From assembly GCA_016278325.1 (NCBI GenBank), contig JADQCB010000021.1, positions 1-64,000 on the forward strand: a stretch of 64,000 bases of DNA. Direction: 5' to 3'. The notes below the pieces were generated by a model. That model had not been told where the DNA came from. It did no database searches and worked only from the letters and a program-made list of their open reading frames with translations. This stretch comes from Actibacterium sp. (GTDB lineage Bacteria > Pseudomonadota > Alphaproteobacteria > Rhodobacterales > Rhodobacteraceae). A program made the position numbers and the translations under genes. Numbering within the stretch: the first letter of the stretch is position 1; each line of letters starts with the position of its first letter. This document shows positions 7,780 through 17,246 of this stretch, piece after piece.

Positions 7780-8450
7780 TGCTCTTCGCCGCGGGTTTCG
7801 GATCGCGGATGGCGCCTCTGACCGCCGATCGGCCCAAACCCCTTATCGAGGTCGCCGGAAAGCCGCTGATCGACCATGCGCTCGACATCGCGGCCGAGGC
7901 GGGGATCGACCGGACCGTCGTCAACACGCATTACCGCGCCGACCAGATCGCGGCATATCTCGATGGCCGCAGCGGGGTGCGGATAGTGCATGAGCCGCGT
8001 ATCCTCGATACCGGCGGCGGCCTGCGCCATGCGTTGCCGGCCCTGGGGGGCGGGCCGGTCTTTACCCTCAACCCGGATGCGGTCTGGCGCGGCGCCAACC
8101 CGTTGTCTGAACTCGCCGCATGCTGGGATCCGACGCATATGGATGCCCTGTTGTTGCTGGTTCCGCGGGAAAGGGCGCTGGGCCATGACGGACCCGGCGA
8201 TTTCGAAATCGACGCCCGGGGTCACCTGACCCGCGGCGACAGCATGATCTATACCGGCGCGCAGATCATCGCGACCGAAGGGCTGAACACGATTTCCGAC
8301 GAGGTCTTTTCGCTGAACCTTCTGTGGGATTCCATGCTGCTGGACGAACGGATCCAGGGCATCGTGCATGATGGTGGCTGGTGCGATGTCGGGCGCCCTG
8401 AAAACATCGTCCTTGCCGAATCGATGCTGAGCGGACCCGGCGATGTTTGA
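7755..8450 (+). CDS. murU: N-acetylmuramate-1-phosphate uridylyltransferase MurU
   Basis: A 231-residue nucleotidyltransferase. Its N terminus has the sugar-1-phosphate nucleotidyltransferase signature FAAGFGSRMAPLTADRPKPL (residues about 10-29), followed by INTHYRADQI-like and LNPDAVW segments, the latter with the metal-binding Asp. It converts MurNAc-1-phosphate, made by AmgK, to UDP-MurNAc and so feeds recycled muramic acid back into peptidoglycan synthesis. ATG 7755 is chosen by homology to the N terminus of the family. It lies inside the amgK coding sequence (25-base overlap). The stop overlaps the addB start by eight bases. A mannose-1-phosphate guanylyltransferase function is less likely given the amgK neighbour. 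Confidence 0.88.
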   Translation: MRNPPDALMLFAAGFGSRMAPLTADRPKPLIEVAGKPLIDHALDIAAEAGIDRTVVNTHYRADQIAAYLDGRSGVRIVHEPRILDTGGGLRHALPALGGGPVFTLNPDAVWRGANPLSELAACWDPTHMDALLLLVPRERALGHDGPGDFEIDARGHLTRGDSMIYTGAQIIATEGLNTISDEVFSLNLLWDSMLLDERIQGIVHDGGWCDVGRPENIVLAESMLSGPGDV

Positions 8451-11382
8451 CGACCCCGGCCCACGTCTTTTCGGTATCCCGCCCGGGGCGGATTTCCCGC
8501 GTGACCTGTTATCAGGGCTTGAACAGAGGCTGGAGGGCCAACCGCCCGACGCCTGGGCCCGCACCGAGATCTTCGTGAACACGCGGCGGATGCAGCGCCG
8601 CCTTGTCGCGCTGTTCAATGACGGACCGGCGCGCCTGATGCCGCAGATCCGGTTGGTCACGACGCTGGGCGACAGGGCCGGCGAAACGCCCGATCTGCCG
8701 CCGCCGGTATCGTCCCTGCGCCGCCGCCTGGAACTTGCCCAGCTTGTCGACGGGCTTTTGAAACAACAGCCCGAACTGGCACCGCGCGCCGCGATCTTCG
8801 ACCTGGCCGACAGCCTGGCCGAGCTGATGGATGAAATGCAGGGCGAGGGCGTCGCACCCGAGGCGCTGCACGATCTCGACCTTTCGCATCTTTCGGCACA
8901 TTGGGAACGCACCCGCGCCTTTCTGCGCATCGTCGAGCCGTTCTTTCGCGACGCTGCGCTCGATGCCGAGGCCCGGCGCCGTCTTGCCATCGAGGGTCTG
9001 GCCGAAACCTGGAAAACGGCGCCGCCGCAACATCCGGTGATTGTCGCCGGCTCGACCGGATCGCGTGGCGCGACGGCCCTGTTCATGGCGGCGGTCGCCC
9101 GGTTGCCACAGGGCGCGGTGGTTCTGCCGGGATTCGATTTCGACCAGGCGCCGGCCATCTGGTCGGCCCTTGATGATGCGATGACGGCCGAGGACCATCC
9201 GCAATACCGGTTTCGCCGGTTGATGCAGACGCTGGATCTGGCGCCCGACGCCGTGCAGCCCTGGGGCAGGGACGCAACGGTTCCAAGCGCGGCGCGCAAC
9301 CGGCTCATCTCGCTTGCGCTGCGCCCTGCGCCGGTGACCGACCAGTGGCTGGACGAGGGGCCGCGGCTGAGCGGAATCGCAGAGGCCACGGCCGACATGA
9401 CGCTTGTCGAGGCGCCATCGCCCCGCGCCGAGGCGCTGAGTATCGCCCTGCGCCTGCGCCATGCGGTCGAACAGGGCCGCACTGCCGCGCTCATCACCCC
9501 CGACAGGATGCTGACGCGGCAGGTCACGGCGGCGCTGGATCGCTGGGGGATCGTTCCCGATGACAGCGCCGGGGAACCGCTGGCGCTGTCGGCGCCGGGG
9601 CGGTTCCTGCGGCATGTTTCGTCCCTGTTCGGGCGGAAACTGACGGCGGAAGACCTTCTGATCCTGTTGAAACACCCGCTGGCAAGCTCTTGCGCGGGGC
9701 GCGGCCAGCATCTTTTGTGGACCCGCGAGCTGGAACTTCATATCCGCCGGCACGGCGCCCCCTATCCCACCGGCGGCGATTTGCGCCGCTGGGCCGGGCG
9801 CGCGGATGACGGCCGGATCGCCTGGGCCGAATGGCTGGCGGCATTGCTGGATGCGGCCGCCGCGGCGGTCGACCCCCGACCCCTGGCCGATCACGCGCAG
9901 GCCCATGTCGCGCTGGCCGAGGCGCTGGCCGCCGGGCCGGGGGCCGACGGGGCCGGTGCGCTCTGGCAGGAAGCTGCGGGCGAAGCGGCGCGAAAGGCGG
10001 TCGACGAATTGCTGAGCGAAGCCGAACATGGCGGGGTCATGCGCCCGTCCGATTACGCCGACCTGTTCCGCGCGATCCTGAACCGGCACGAGGTGCACGA
10101 CCCGGTTCAGGGCCATCCCGGGATCATGATCTGGGGCACGCTCGAAGCACGGGTCCAGGGGGCCGACCTGGTGATCCTGGCCGGACTGAACGAAGGCAGC
10201 TGGCCGGCCCTTCCGGCCCCGGACGCCTGGCTGAACCGCGACATGCGGCACAAGAGCGGCCTGTTGCTGCCGGAACGGCGGATCGGTCTGGCCGCGCATG
10301 ACTTTCAACAGGCCGTCGCCGCGCGCGAGGTCGTGCTGACCCGCGCGATCCGCGACGACGAGGCCGAGACCGTGCCTTCGCGCTGGCTGAACCGCCTGGT
10401 GAACCTTCTGGGCGGGCTCGACACGCAGGGCGGACCGGCGGCGCTGGACGCCATGCGCGAGCGCGGCCAGGCCCTTCTGGCGCTTGGCACGGCGCTGGAA
10501 TCGCAGGGCATCGGCCCGCCCGTCGCCGCGCCGCGCCCCGCGCCCAGCCCGCCGGTCGCCTCGCGGCCCGATCGCCTGTCGGTGACGCGGATCCAGACCC
10601 TGATCCGCGATCCTTACGCGATCTATGCCGCCCATGTCCTGAACCTGCGCAAGCTGGACCCGTTGCGGCAGGAGCCCGACGCGCCGCTGCGCGGCACGAT
10701 CCTGCACAAGGTGATGGAAGCATTCGGCGAAACTCCGCTGGAGGACGATCTCGCCGCCGCACGGGCACGATTGATGGGGCTGGCAGACACTATCCTGGCT
10801 GCAGAGGCCCCCTGGCCCGCCGCGCGACGCGCCTGGCGCGCGCGCCTTGCGCGGGCTGCCGACGGCTTTCTGCTGGATGAGGCGCAGCGCCGGGCCCGGG
10901 GCGATATCATCGCGCAGGAACGCAAGGGAGAGACCGCCCTGCCCGACGGTTTCATCCTGACCGCCAAGGCCGACCGGATCGACCGGCGCGCCGACGGGCG
11001 GCTGGTGATCTACGATTACAAGACCGGCAAGCCGCCCTCGGACAAGCAGATGCGCGAATATGACAAGCAGCTTCTTCTCGAAGCCGCGATCGCCGAGCGT
11101 GGCGGGTTCGACCGGATCGCCCCCGCGCCGGTGGACCATGTGGCCTATATCGGCCTGGGAAACCCGCCCGAATTCCGGGTCACGACGCTCGAGGACGATC
11201 TTGTCGGCCGCACCTGGGCCGGGTTGGCCGAGCTGATCGCGAAATATCGCCAGCCCCTGCGCGGTTTCACCGCGCGCCGGGCGCTGTTCAGCCGCCGGGA
11301 CATATCCGATTACGACCACCTTTCGCGCTATGGCGAATGGGATGAAAGCGTGGCGCCGACGGTCATCGAGGTCGGAAAATGA
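8443..11382 (+). CDS. addB: AddB subunit of the double-strand-break repair helicase-nuclease
   Basis: A 979-residue protein of the alphaproteobacterial AddB type. The N-terminal half is an inactivated helicase fold starting PRLFGIPPGADFP. The C-terminal part is a RecB-family nuclease with the catalytic core IYDYKTGKP (Asp near residue 858, Lys two residues on). With AddA it resects double-strand ends until a recombination hotspot is met, then loads RecA. Its ATG lies inside the murU stop region and its TGA overlaps the addA ATG by four bases, so expression is coupled in a long unidirectional block. The length is normal. Confidence 0.95.
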   Translation: MFDDPGPRLFGIPPGADFPRDLLSGLEQRLEGQPPDAWARTEIFVNTRRMQRRLVALFNDGPARLMPQIRLVTTLGDRAGETPDLPPPVSSLRRRLELAQLVDGLLKQQPELAPRAAIFDLADSLAELMDEMQGEGVAPEALHDLDLSHLSAHWERTRAFLRIVEPFFRDAALDAEARRRLAIEGLAETWKTAPPQHPVIVAGSTGSRGATALFMAAVARLPQGAVVLPGFDFDQAPAIWSALDDAMTAEDHPQYRFRRLMQTLDLAPDAVQPWGRDATVPSAARNRLISLALRPAPVTDQWLDEGPRLSGIAEATADMTLVEAPSPRAEALSIALRLRHAVEQGRTAALITPDRMLTRQVTAALDRWGIVPDDSAGEPLALSAPGRFLRHVSSLFGRKLTAEDLLILLKHPLASSCAGRGQHLLWTRELELHIRRHGAPYPTGGDLRRWAGRADDGRIAWAEWLAALLDAAAAAVDPRPLADHAQAHVALAEALAAGPGADGAGALWQEAAGEAARKAVDELLSEAEHGGVMRPSDYADLFRAILNRHEVHDPVQGHPGIMIWGTLEARVQGADLVILAGLNEGSWPALPAPDAWLNRDMRHKSGLLLPERRIGLAAHDFQQAVAAREVVLTRAIRDDEAETVPSRWLNRLVNLLGGLDTQGGPAALDAMRERGQALLALGTALESQGIGPPVAAPRPAPSPPVASRPDRLSVTRIQTLIRDPYAIYAAHVLNLRKLDPLRQEPDAPLRGTILHKVMEAFGETPLEDDLAAARARLMGLADTILAAEAPWPAARRAWRARLARAADGFLLDEAQRRARGDIIAQERKGETALPDGFILTAKADRIDRRADGRLVIYDYKTGKPPSDKQMREYDKQLLLEAAIAERGGFDRIAPAPVDHVAYIGLGNPPEFRVTTLEDDLVGRTWAGLAELIAKYRQPLRGFTARRALFSRRDISDYDHLSRYGEWDESVAPTVIEVGK

Positions 11383-14300
11383 CGCGCGATCCCGCCAGCG
11401 AACGCCAGGTTCAGGCCTCCGATCCGGCGCTGTCCACCTGGCTTTCGGCCAATGCCGGATCGGGCAAGACCCGGGTCTTGACCGATCGGGTGGCGCGGCT
11501 GCTGCTCGACGGGGTCTATCCCCAGCATATCCTGTGCCTGACCTATACCAAGGCGGCGGCCAGCGAGATGCAGAACCGCCTGTTCCGGCGGCTGGGCGAA
11601 TGGGCGATGCTCAACGATGAAGCCTTGCGGACGAACCTGTCCGCGCTGGGGCATGACCAGGGGCTTGACGATGACGGGTTGCGCAACGCCCGCCGCCTGT
11701 TCGCCCGCGCCATCGAAACGCCGGGCGGCCTGAAGATCCAGACGATCCATTCCTTCTGTGCCGGGCTTCTGCGCCGGTTCCCGCTGGAGGCCGGCGTATC
11801 GCCGCAATTCGTGGAAATGGACGACCGGGCGGCCCGCCAGCTACGCGCGGATATTCTGGACGATATGGCCGATGGGCCGGATCCGGCCGCGCTGGACGGC
11901 ATCGTTGCGCTGTTTACCGACGGCGACCTTGCCGGGCTGACGCAGGAAGTGACCCGGTTCCGGGCCGATTTCCCGCAATCGCCCGACCCGGATGCGACCT
12001 GGCGCCATTTCGGGTTGCGCCCCGGGTTTTCCACCGACGCGTTGCTGGCCTCGGTTTTCCAGGGGGACGAGGCGGCGCTGATCGCCAATCTTTTGCCGCT
12101 CCTGCGTGCGGGATCGTCAACCGATATCAAGACTGCCGACCGGCTGGCTGCGCTGGACCTCTCGGCCCCGGACACCGCGACGCTGGGCGCGCTCGAAACC
12201 ATGTTTCTGACCGGGGCGAAGGCAAAAGAACCGTTTTCGGCCAAGATAGGCACGATTCCGACCAAGGCCACCCGCCAGGCCGCCGCGCATCTGATGCCCG
12301 GGCTCGACGCGCTGATGCAACGGGTCGAGGCGGCGCGCGAACCGCGCCTGGCGCTGGCCGCAGCGCAACGGATGCTGGCGCTGCACCGTTTCGCCGCCGC
12401 GTTCCTGCCACGCTACGCGGCGCAGAAGATGCGCCATGGCTGGCTCGATTTCGACGATCTGATCCTGCGCGCACGCGATCTTCTGACCGATCCTTCCGTG
12501 GCCGAATGGGTTCTGTTCCGCCTGGACGGCGGGCTCGATCACATCCTGATCGACGAGGCGCAGGACACCAGCCCGGTGCAATGGCAGGTGATCGACCTGT
12601 TGACGCGCGAGTTCAGCGCCGGGGCCGGGGCCCGCGCGGATGTGCCGCGCACAATCTTTGTCGTCGGCGACAAGAAACAGTCGATCTATTCCTTCCAGGG
12701 GGCCGATCCGGCGGGATTCGACCGGATGCAGACCAGGTTCGGCACCCGGCTGGAGGATGCCGGAAAGTCCCTGATCCGCCAGAAACTGGAATATTCCTTC
12801 CGCTCGTCGCCGACGGTCCTTGCGGTGGTGGACCAGACCTTTCATCCCGATGCAAGGCAAGGCGTCGGCGATGATTTCCGGCACCACGCCTTTCATGGCG
12901 ACATGCCCGGCCGGGTCGATCTGTGGCCGGTGGTCGAAAAATCCGACGCCCCGGACAATGCCGACTGGACCGACCCGGTGGACATGGTCGGGCAGGAACA
13001 TCACGGCATCCGACTGGCCCGCCGCATCGCCTCGGAAATCCGGCGGATGATCCGGTCGGAAACGCTATGGACGGCGCAGGGCCGGCGCCCGGTGAAGGCT
13101 GGCGATGTGTTGATCCTGGTTCAGCGCCGCTCGGACCTGTTTCACGAGATCATCCGCGCCTGCAAGACCGCCGGGCTGCCGATCGCCGGGGCCGACCGCC
13201 TGAAGATCGGCGGTGAACTGGCGGTCAAGGATCTGACCGCGCTGCTGTCCTTTCTGGCGCTGCCCGAGGACGACCTGTCACTGGCCTGCGCCCTGCGTTC
13301 GCCCCTGTTCGGCTGGGACGAGGCGGCGATCCATGCGCTTTCGGCGGGCCGGTCGGAAAAATTCCTGTGGGCGGCGCTGCGAAATCGGAAAGAGGACTTC
13401 CCAGATACGTTTTCCACCTTGTCGGCACTGCGCGGCGAGGCGGATTACCTGCGCCCCTATGACCTGATCGAACGGATTCTGACCCGGCATCACGGCCGTC
13501 GCCGCCTGGTCGCCCGTCTCGGCGAAGAGGCCGCCGACGGGATCGACGCGCTTTTGTCGCAGGCATTGGCCTTCGAACGGATGGAAGTGCCCAGCCTGAC
13601 CGGATTCCTGTCATGGCTGGCCAGCGGCGAGGTCGAGATCAGGCGCCAGCCCGATGCGGCCGGCGACCGGATCCGGGTAATGACGGTGCATGGCGCCAAG
13701 GGGCTTGAATCGCCCATCGTCATCCTGCCCGATACCGCGAAACGCAACGAGCCCTTGCGCAACGAGATCCTGACCGGCACCGACGGGGTGCCGATGTGGC
13801 GTATGCCCGTCGATGACAGCCCTGCCGCGCTGGCCGAGGCGCGCGACGCGGCAAGCCTGCGCCAGCAGGAAGAGCGGCAGAGGTTGCTTTACGTCGCGAT
13901 GACGCGGGCCGAGCAATGGCTGATCACCTGCGCCGCCGGCGAACTGGACAAGGGAAACAGCTGGTATGAGCGGATCGCCGACGGGATGCAGCGGGCAGGG
14001 GCCGCACCGCATGAATTTTCCTTCGGGGCGGGGCTGCGGCTGGAGAATGGCGATTGGGCCGCGCCCGCGACACGCGCCGCCAATTCCGGCGCAACCGCGC
14101 TGGCCCCCCTGCCCGAATGGGCGAACAGGCGCGCCGAGACGCCCGCGCGCCCGGATCCGGTGGCCTCACCCTCGGCTCTGGGCGGGGCAAAGGTGCTGCC
14201 GGGAGAAGGGGCCGGCCTGGACGAAACCACCGCCAAACTGCGCGGCACGCGGCTGCACCTGTTGCTGGAACATCTGCCGAAGGCACCGCCGGACCGGTGG

Positions 14301-14747
14301 CCGGCCCTTGCCCGGACGCTGTTGGGCGCGGAGAAGCCGGCGCCCGATGATGTCGAATTCGCCTCGATCCTGGCAGAAGCAGAGACTGTCCTGAACGCGC
14401 CGGGGCTGGCCCATCTTTTCACCGCGCCTGCCCTGACAGAGGTGGATATCACGGCGGCGCTGCCGCTGCTGGGCGGCACGCGGATCCAGGGCGCGATCGA
14501 CCGGCTGATCGTCGGGGACGATCACGTTCTTGCCATCGATTACAAGACGAACGCGGTCGTGCCCGCCACCCCCGATGAGGTGCCCGAGGGGCTCTTGCGC
14601 CAGATGGGGGCCTATGCCGCGGCGCTGGAACGGGTCTATCCCGGCCGGAAGATCGAAACCGCGATCCTGTGGACCCGCTCCGCGTCGTTGATGCCGCTGC
14701 CCGAAGGACTGATCACCGATGCGTTGGCGCGGGTCATGGCACCTTGA
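11379..14747 (+). CDS. addA: AddA helicase-nuclease subunit
   Basis: A 1122-residue UvrD/Rep-superfamily helicase fused to a RecB-type nuclease. Walker A is NAGSGKTRVL (about residues 25-34), motif II IDEAQDTSP (about 390-398), and later helicase motifs include VMTVHGAKGLESP and LLYVAMTRAEQ. The nuclease core AIDYKTNAV places the catalytic Asp near residue 1054. It provides the motor and one of the two nuclease sites of AddAB, the alphaproteobacterial counterpart of RecBCD. It begins in an ATGA overlap with addB. The thioredoxin gene follows after 57 bases. Confidence 0.96.
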   Translation: MTRDPASERQVQASDPALSTWLSANAGSGKTRVLTDRVARLLLDGVYPQHILCLTYTKAAASEMQNRLFRRLGEWAMLNDEALRTNLSALGHDQGLDDDGLRNARRLFARAIETPGGLKIQTIHSFCAGLLRRFPLEAGVSPQFVEMDDRAARQLRADILDDMADGPDPAALDGIVALFTDGDLAGLTQEVTRFRADFPQSPDPDATWRHFGLRPGFSTDALLASVFQGDEAALIANLLPLLRAGSSTDIKTADRLAALDLSAPDTATLGALETMFLTGAKAKEPFSAKIGTIPTKATRQAAAHLMPGLDALMQRVEAAREPRLALAAAQRMLALHRFAAAFLPRYAAQKMRHGWLDFDDLILRARDLLTDPSVAEWVLFRLDGGLDHILIDEAQDTSPVQWQVIDLLTREFSAGAGARADVPRTIFVVGDKKQSIYSFQGADPAGFDRMQTRFGTRLEDAGKSLIRQKLEYSFRSSPTVLAVVDQTFHPDARQGVGDDFRHHAFHGDMPGRVDLWPVVEKSDAPDNADWTDPVDMVGQEHHGIRLARRIASEIRRMIRSETLWTAQGRRPVKAGDVLILVQRRSDLFHEIIRACKTAGLPIAGADRLKIGGELAVKDLTALLSFLALPEDDLSLACALRSPLFGWDEAAIHALSAGRSEKFLWAALRNRKEDFPDTFSTLSALRGEADYLRPYDLIERILTRHHGRRRLVARLGEEAADGIDALLSQALAFERMEVPSLTGFLSWLASGEVEIRRQPDAAGDRIRVMTVHGAKGLESPIVILPDTAKRNEPLRNEILTGTDGVPMWRMPVDDSPAALAEARDAASLRQQEERQRLLYVAMTRAEQWLITCAAGELDKGNSWYERIADGMQRAGAAPHEFSFGAGLRLENGDWAAPATRAANSGATALAPLPEWANRRAETPARPDPVASPSALGGAKVLPGEGAGLDETTAKLRGTRLHLLLEHLPKAPPDRWPALARTLLGAEKPAPDDVEFASILAEAETVLNAPGLAHLFTAPALTEVDITAALPLLGGTRIQGAIDRLIVGDDHVLAIDYKTNAVVPATPDEVPEGLLRQMGAYAAALERVYPGRKIETAILWTRSASLMPLPEGLITDALARVMAP

Positions 14748-14804
14748 CGGCGCGCGGGCGGCTCCATAGTTTTCAGCGAACCCGAGACGCCAAGGAGATC
14801 AATC

Positions 14805-15125
14805 ATGGCAACCCTAGCCGTTACCGACGCCACCTTCGACGAAGAGGTTCGCGCCTCGGACATTCCGGTGGTGGTGGATTTCTGGGCCGAGTGGTGCGGC
14901 CCGTGCAAACAGATCGGCCCCGCGCTGGAAGAAATCGCGACCGAGATGGAAGGAAAGATCAAGGTCGTCAAGGTCAATGTCGACGAGAACCCGAACAGCC
15001 CGGCACAGATGGGCGTTCGCGGCATTCCCGCGCTGTTCCTGTTCAAGAACGGCGAGGTCGTGTCGAACAAGATCGGCGCCGCGCCCAAGGCCGCGCTTCA
15101 GAACTGGATCACCGAGTCGATCTGA
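14805..15125 (+). CDS. trxA: Thioredoxin
   Basis: A 106-residue thioredoxin with the WCGPCK redox centre at Trp30-Cys31-Gly-Pro-Cys34-Lys and the conserved cis-Pro in RGIPALFLF. It is the general cytoplasmic dithiol reductant for ribonucleotide reductase, methionine sulfoxide reductase and others. AAGGAG precedes the ATG. A strong intrinsic terminator follows 25 bases after the stop. A CTTGACG word at the end of addA and CTCCATAG 12 bases on give a weak RpoH-like promoter pattern, so trxA may have its own start as well as read-through from addA. Confidence 0.97.
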   Translation: MATLAVTDATFDEEVRASDIPVVVDFWAEWCGPCKQIGPALEEIATEMEGKIKVVKVNVDENPNSPAQMGVRGIPALFLFKNGEVVSNKIGAAPKAALQNWITESI

Positions 15126-15149
15126 GATCGGTGGCGGATTGCGGGATCG

Positions 15150-15172
15150 GGGGCGCTTCGGCGCCCCTTTTT
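15150..15172 (+). terminator. Rho-independent terminator of trxA
   Basis: GGGGCGC, a TTCG tetraloop and GCGCCCC form a perfect seven-pair GC stem (15150-15167), followed directly by TTTTTC. It lies 25 bases after the trxA stop and separates the upstream block from hslVU. Confidence 0.9.
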
Positions 15173-15181
15173 CTTGGCGCG

Positions 15182-15211
15182 CTTGTGACTTGACGGCGTG
15201 CAGTCCATATA
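15182..15211 (+). promoter_or_regulatory. Candidate heat-shock (RpoH/sigma32) promoter of hslVU
   Basis: CTTGTGA (15182-15188), 14 bases, then GTCCATATA (15203-15211) fits the sigma32 consensus CTTGAAA-N11-16-CCCCATNTA, with the CTTG and CCATNTA cores intact. The implied start would be about 15-20 bases before the hslV start codon. hslVU is a classical heat-shock operon, which makes the match more credible. A housekeeping reading (TATAAG at 15208-15213) would need a 19-base spacer. Confidence 0.55.
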
Positions 15212-15234
15212 AGCCCGAAGCGAAGGAGGCCATG

Positions 15235-15795
15235 ATGGCAGACAGCGATTTTCCCGGATGGCATGGCACGACCATCCTGGGCGTCCGGCGCGGCGGCGAG
15301 GTCGTGATCGCCGGTGACGGGCAGGTCAGCCTGGGCCAGACCGTCATCAAGGGCAGCGCGCGCAAGGTGCGGCGGCTGTCCCCGGGCGGCTATGACGTGG
15401 TGGCCGGCTTTGCCGGGTCGACAGCCGACGCCTTCACCCTGCTCGAACGGCTGGAAGCCAAGTTGGAGGCGTCCCCCGGACAGTTGCAGCGCGCGGCGGT
15501 CGAACTGGCCAAGGACTGGCGCACCGACAAGTATCTGCAAAAGCTGGAGGCGATGCTGATCGTCAGCGACGGCGACCAGATCTATGTCATCACCGGCGCC
15601 GGCGACGTGCTGGAACCCGAACACGATGCCGCGGCGATCGGATCGGGCGGAAATTTCGCGCTGGCCGCGGCGCGCGGGCTGCTGGAAAAGACCGAACTTT
15701 CGGCCGAGGAAATCGCGCGAAAGGCCATGGCCATCGCCGCCGACATATGCGTCTACACCAACGGAAACCTGACGGTAGAGAAGATCGCCCGATGA
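15235..15795 (+). CDS. hslV: ATP-dependent protease peptidase subunit HslV
   Basis: A 186-residue proteasome-beta-like threonine peptidase that forms the core of the HslVU (ClpYQ) protease. The mature enzyme should begin at the Thr of HGTTILGV (Thr12), so this protein carries an 11-residue propeptide. The GDGQVSLG stretch and the conserved [14 protein letters not shown] segment are present. ATG 15235 is preferred to ATG 15232 because AGGAGG (15224-15229) is then five rather than two bases away. The stop overlaps the hslU ATG by four bases. It lies behind a heat-shock-like promoter. Confidence 0.96.
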   Translation: MADSDFPGWHGTTILGVRRGGEVVIAGDGQVSLGQTVIKGSARKVRRLSPGGYDVVAGFAGSTADAFTLLERLEAKLEASPGQLQRAAVELAKDWRTDKYLQKLEAMLIVSDGDQIYVITGAGDVLEPEHDAAAIGSGGNFALAAARGLLEKTELSAEEIARKAMAIAADICVYTNGNLTVEKIAR

Positions 15796-17102
15796 CTGAC
15801 CTGACCCCCCGCGAGATCGTGTCCGAGCTGGACCGCTTCATCATCGGCCAGAAGGACGCCAAGCGCGCCGTGGCGGTGGCGCTGCGCAACCGCTGGCGGC
15901 GCAAGCAGCTGGGTGACGATCTGCGCGAGGAAGTCTATCCCAAGAACATCCTGATGATCGGCCCCACCGGTGTCGGCAAGACCGAGATCAGCCGCCGCCT
16001 GGCGAAACTCGCCCGCGCGCCCTTCATCAAGGTCGAGGCGACCAAGTTCACCGAAGTGGGCTATGTCGGCCGCGACGTGGAACAGATCATCCGCGATCTG
16101 GCCGACAGCGCCATCGCGCAGACCCGTGAATACATGCGCGAAGACGTGAAGGCCGCCGCCAAGAAAGCCGCCGAGGAACGCGTGATCGAGGCCATCGCCG
16201 GAACCGATGCGCGCGAGCAGACGCGCCAGATGTTCCGCGACAAGCTCAAGCGCGGAGAGCTGGACGACAAGGTGATCGAGATCGAGGTTTCCGACCACTC
16301 GAACCCGATGCAGATGCTCGATCTGCCCGGTCAGCCGGGCCAGCAGGGCGCGGGCATGATGAACCTGGGCGACCTGTTCGGAAAGGCCTTTGGCGGGCGT
16401 TCCGTCAAGCGCAGGATGACCGTGGCCGAAAGCCATGACATCCTGGTCAACGAAGAGGCCGACAAGCTGCTGGACGACGAGACGGTCAATCGCGCGGCGC
16501 TTGAATCGGTGCAGGAAAACGGCATCGTCTTTCTCGACGAGATCGACAAGGTTTGCGCCCGCTCCGATGCGCGCGGCGCCGATGTCAGCCGCGAAGGCGT
16601 GCAACGCGACCTGCTGCCGCTGATCGAGGGCACAACGGTTTCGACGAAGCACGGGCCGGTGCGCACCGACCATATCCTGTTCATCGCCTCGGGCGCCTTT
16701 CACATCGCCAAACCGTCGGACCTGTTGCCCGAGCTTCAGGGTCGTCTGCCGATCCGGGTTGAATTGCGCGCCCTGACCGAGGGCGACTTCGTGCGCATCC
16801 TGACCGAAACCGACAATGCCCTGACACGGCAATACACCGCCCTCATGAACACCGAGAAAGTGACCGTCACCTTTACCGATGACGGCATTGCCGCGCTGGC
16901 GAAGATCGCTGCCGACGTGAACCAGAACGTCGAGAATATCGGCGCCAGGCGGCTTTACACGGTGATGGAGCGGGTCTTTGAAGAGCTCAGCTTTACCGCG
17001 CCCGACCGGGGCGGGGAAACGGTCACGGTGGATGCGGAATTCGTCGATGCAAATCTTGGCGAGTTGCTGAAATCCGCGGATATGAGCCGTTACGTGCTTT
17101 GA
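15792..17102 (+). CDS. hslU: HslU ATPase subunit of the HslVU protease
   Basis: A 436-residue AAA+ unfoldase of the Clp/Hsp100 family. The N-terminal segment ends in [17 protein letters not shown]. Walker A is [12 protein letters not shown] (about residues 58-69), the I domain spans about 110-245, Walker B is IVFLDEIDK (about residues 250), and the C-terminal tail [14 protein letters not shown]-like end docks into HslV. It unfolds substrates and feeds them to HslV. It starts in an ATGA overlap with hslV and has the expected length. A small hairpin with a T run follows. Confidence 0.97.
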   Translation: MTDLTPREIVSELDRFIIGQKDAKRAVAVALRNRWRRKQLGDDLREEVYPKNILMIGPTGVGKTEISRRLAKLARAPFIKVEATKFTEVGYVGRDVEQIIRDLADSAIAQTREYMREDVKAAAKKAAEERVIEAIAGTDAREQTRQMFRDKLKRGELDDKVIEIEVSDHSNPMQMLDLPGQPGQQGAGMMNLGDLFGKAFGGRSVKRRMTVAESHDILVNEEADKLLDDETVNRAALESVQENGIVFLDEIDKVCARSDARGADVSREGVQRDLLPLIEGTTVSTKHGPVRTDHILFIASGAFHIAKPSDLLPELQGRLPIRVELRALTEGDFVRILTETDNALTRQYTALMNTEKVTVTFTDDGIAALAKIAADVNQNVENIGARRLYTVMERVFEELSFTAPDRGGETVTVDAEFVDANLGELLKSADMSRYVL

Positions 17103-17125
17103 TGACGCGCCGATGCCGGCCCTTG

Positions 17126-17144
17126 CCCGGATGCGCCGGGTTTT
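17126..17144 (+). terminator. Probable intrinsic terminator of hslVU
   Basis: CCCGG, loop ATGCG and CCGGG form a five-pair stem followed by TTTT, 23 bases after the hslU stop codon. The stem is short but all G-C. Confidence 0.5.
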
Positions 17145-17246
17145 CGCCGCTGGCGGATGGTCCGATTATCGCCTTGTTCATCCGGTCCGAATAAGGGCAT
17201 GATCGGCCTGTCCGAGTCCGGTCGTCTGACAACCTGAAAGCGCCTG

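Noticed and set aside
8512-11319. A 935-codon minus-strand frame opposite addB
   Set aside because: Shadow of addB without recognisable motifs or ribosome-binding site.
14744-14771. TTGACG word at the addA stop as a housekeeping trxA promoter
   Set aside because: No -10 box of adequate quality at a 16-18 base spacing; kept only as a weak RpoH-like remark.
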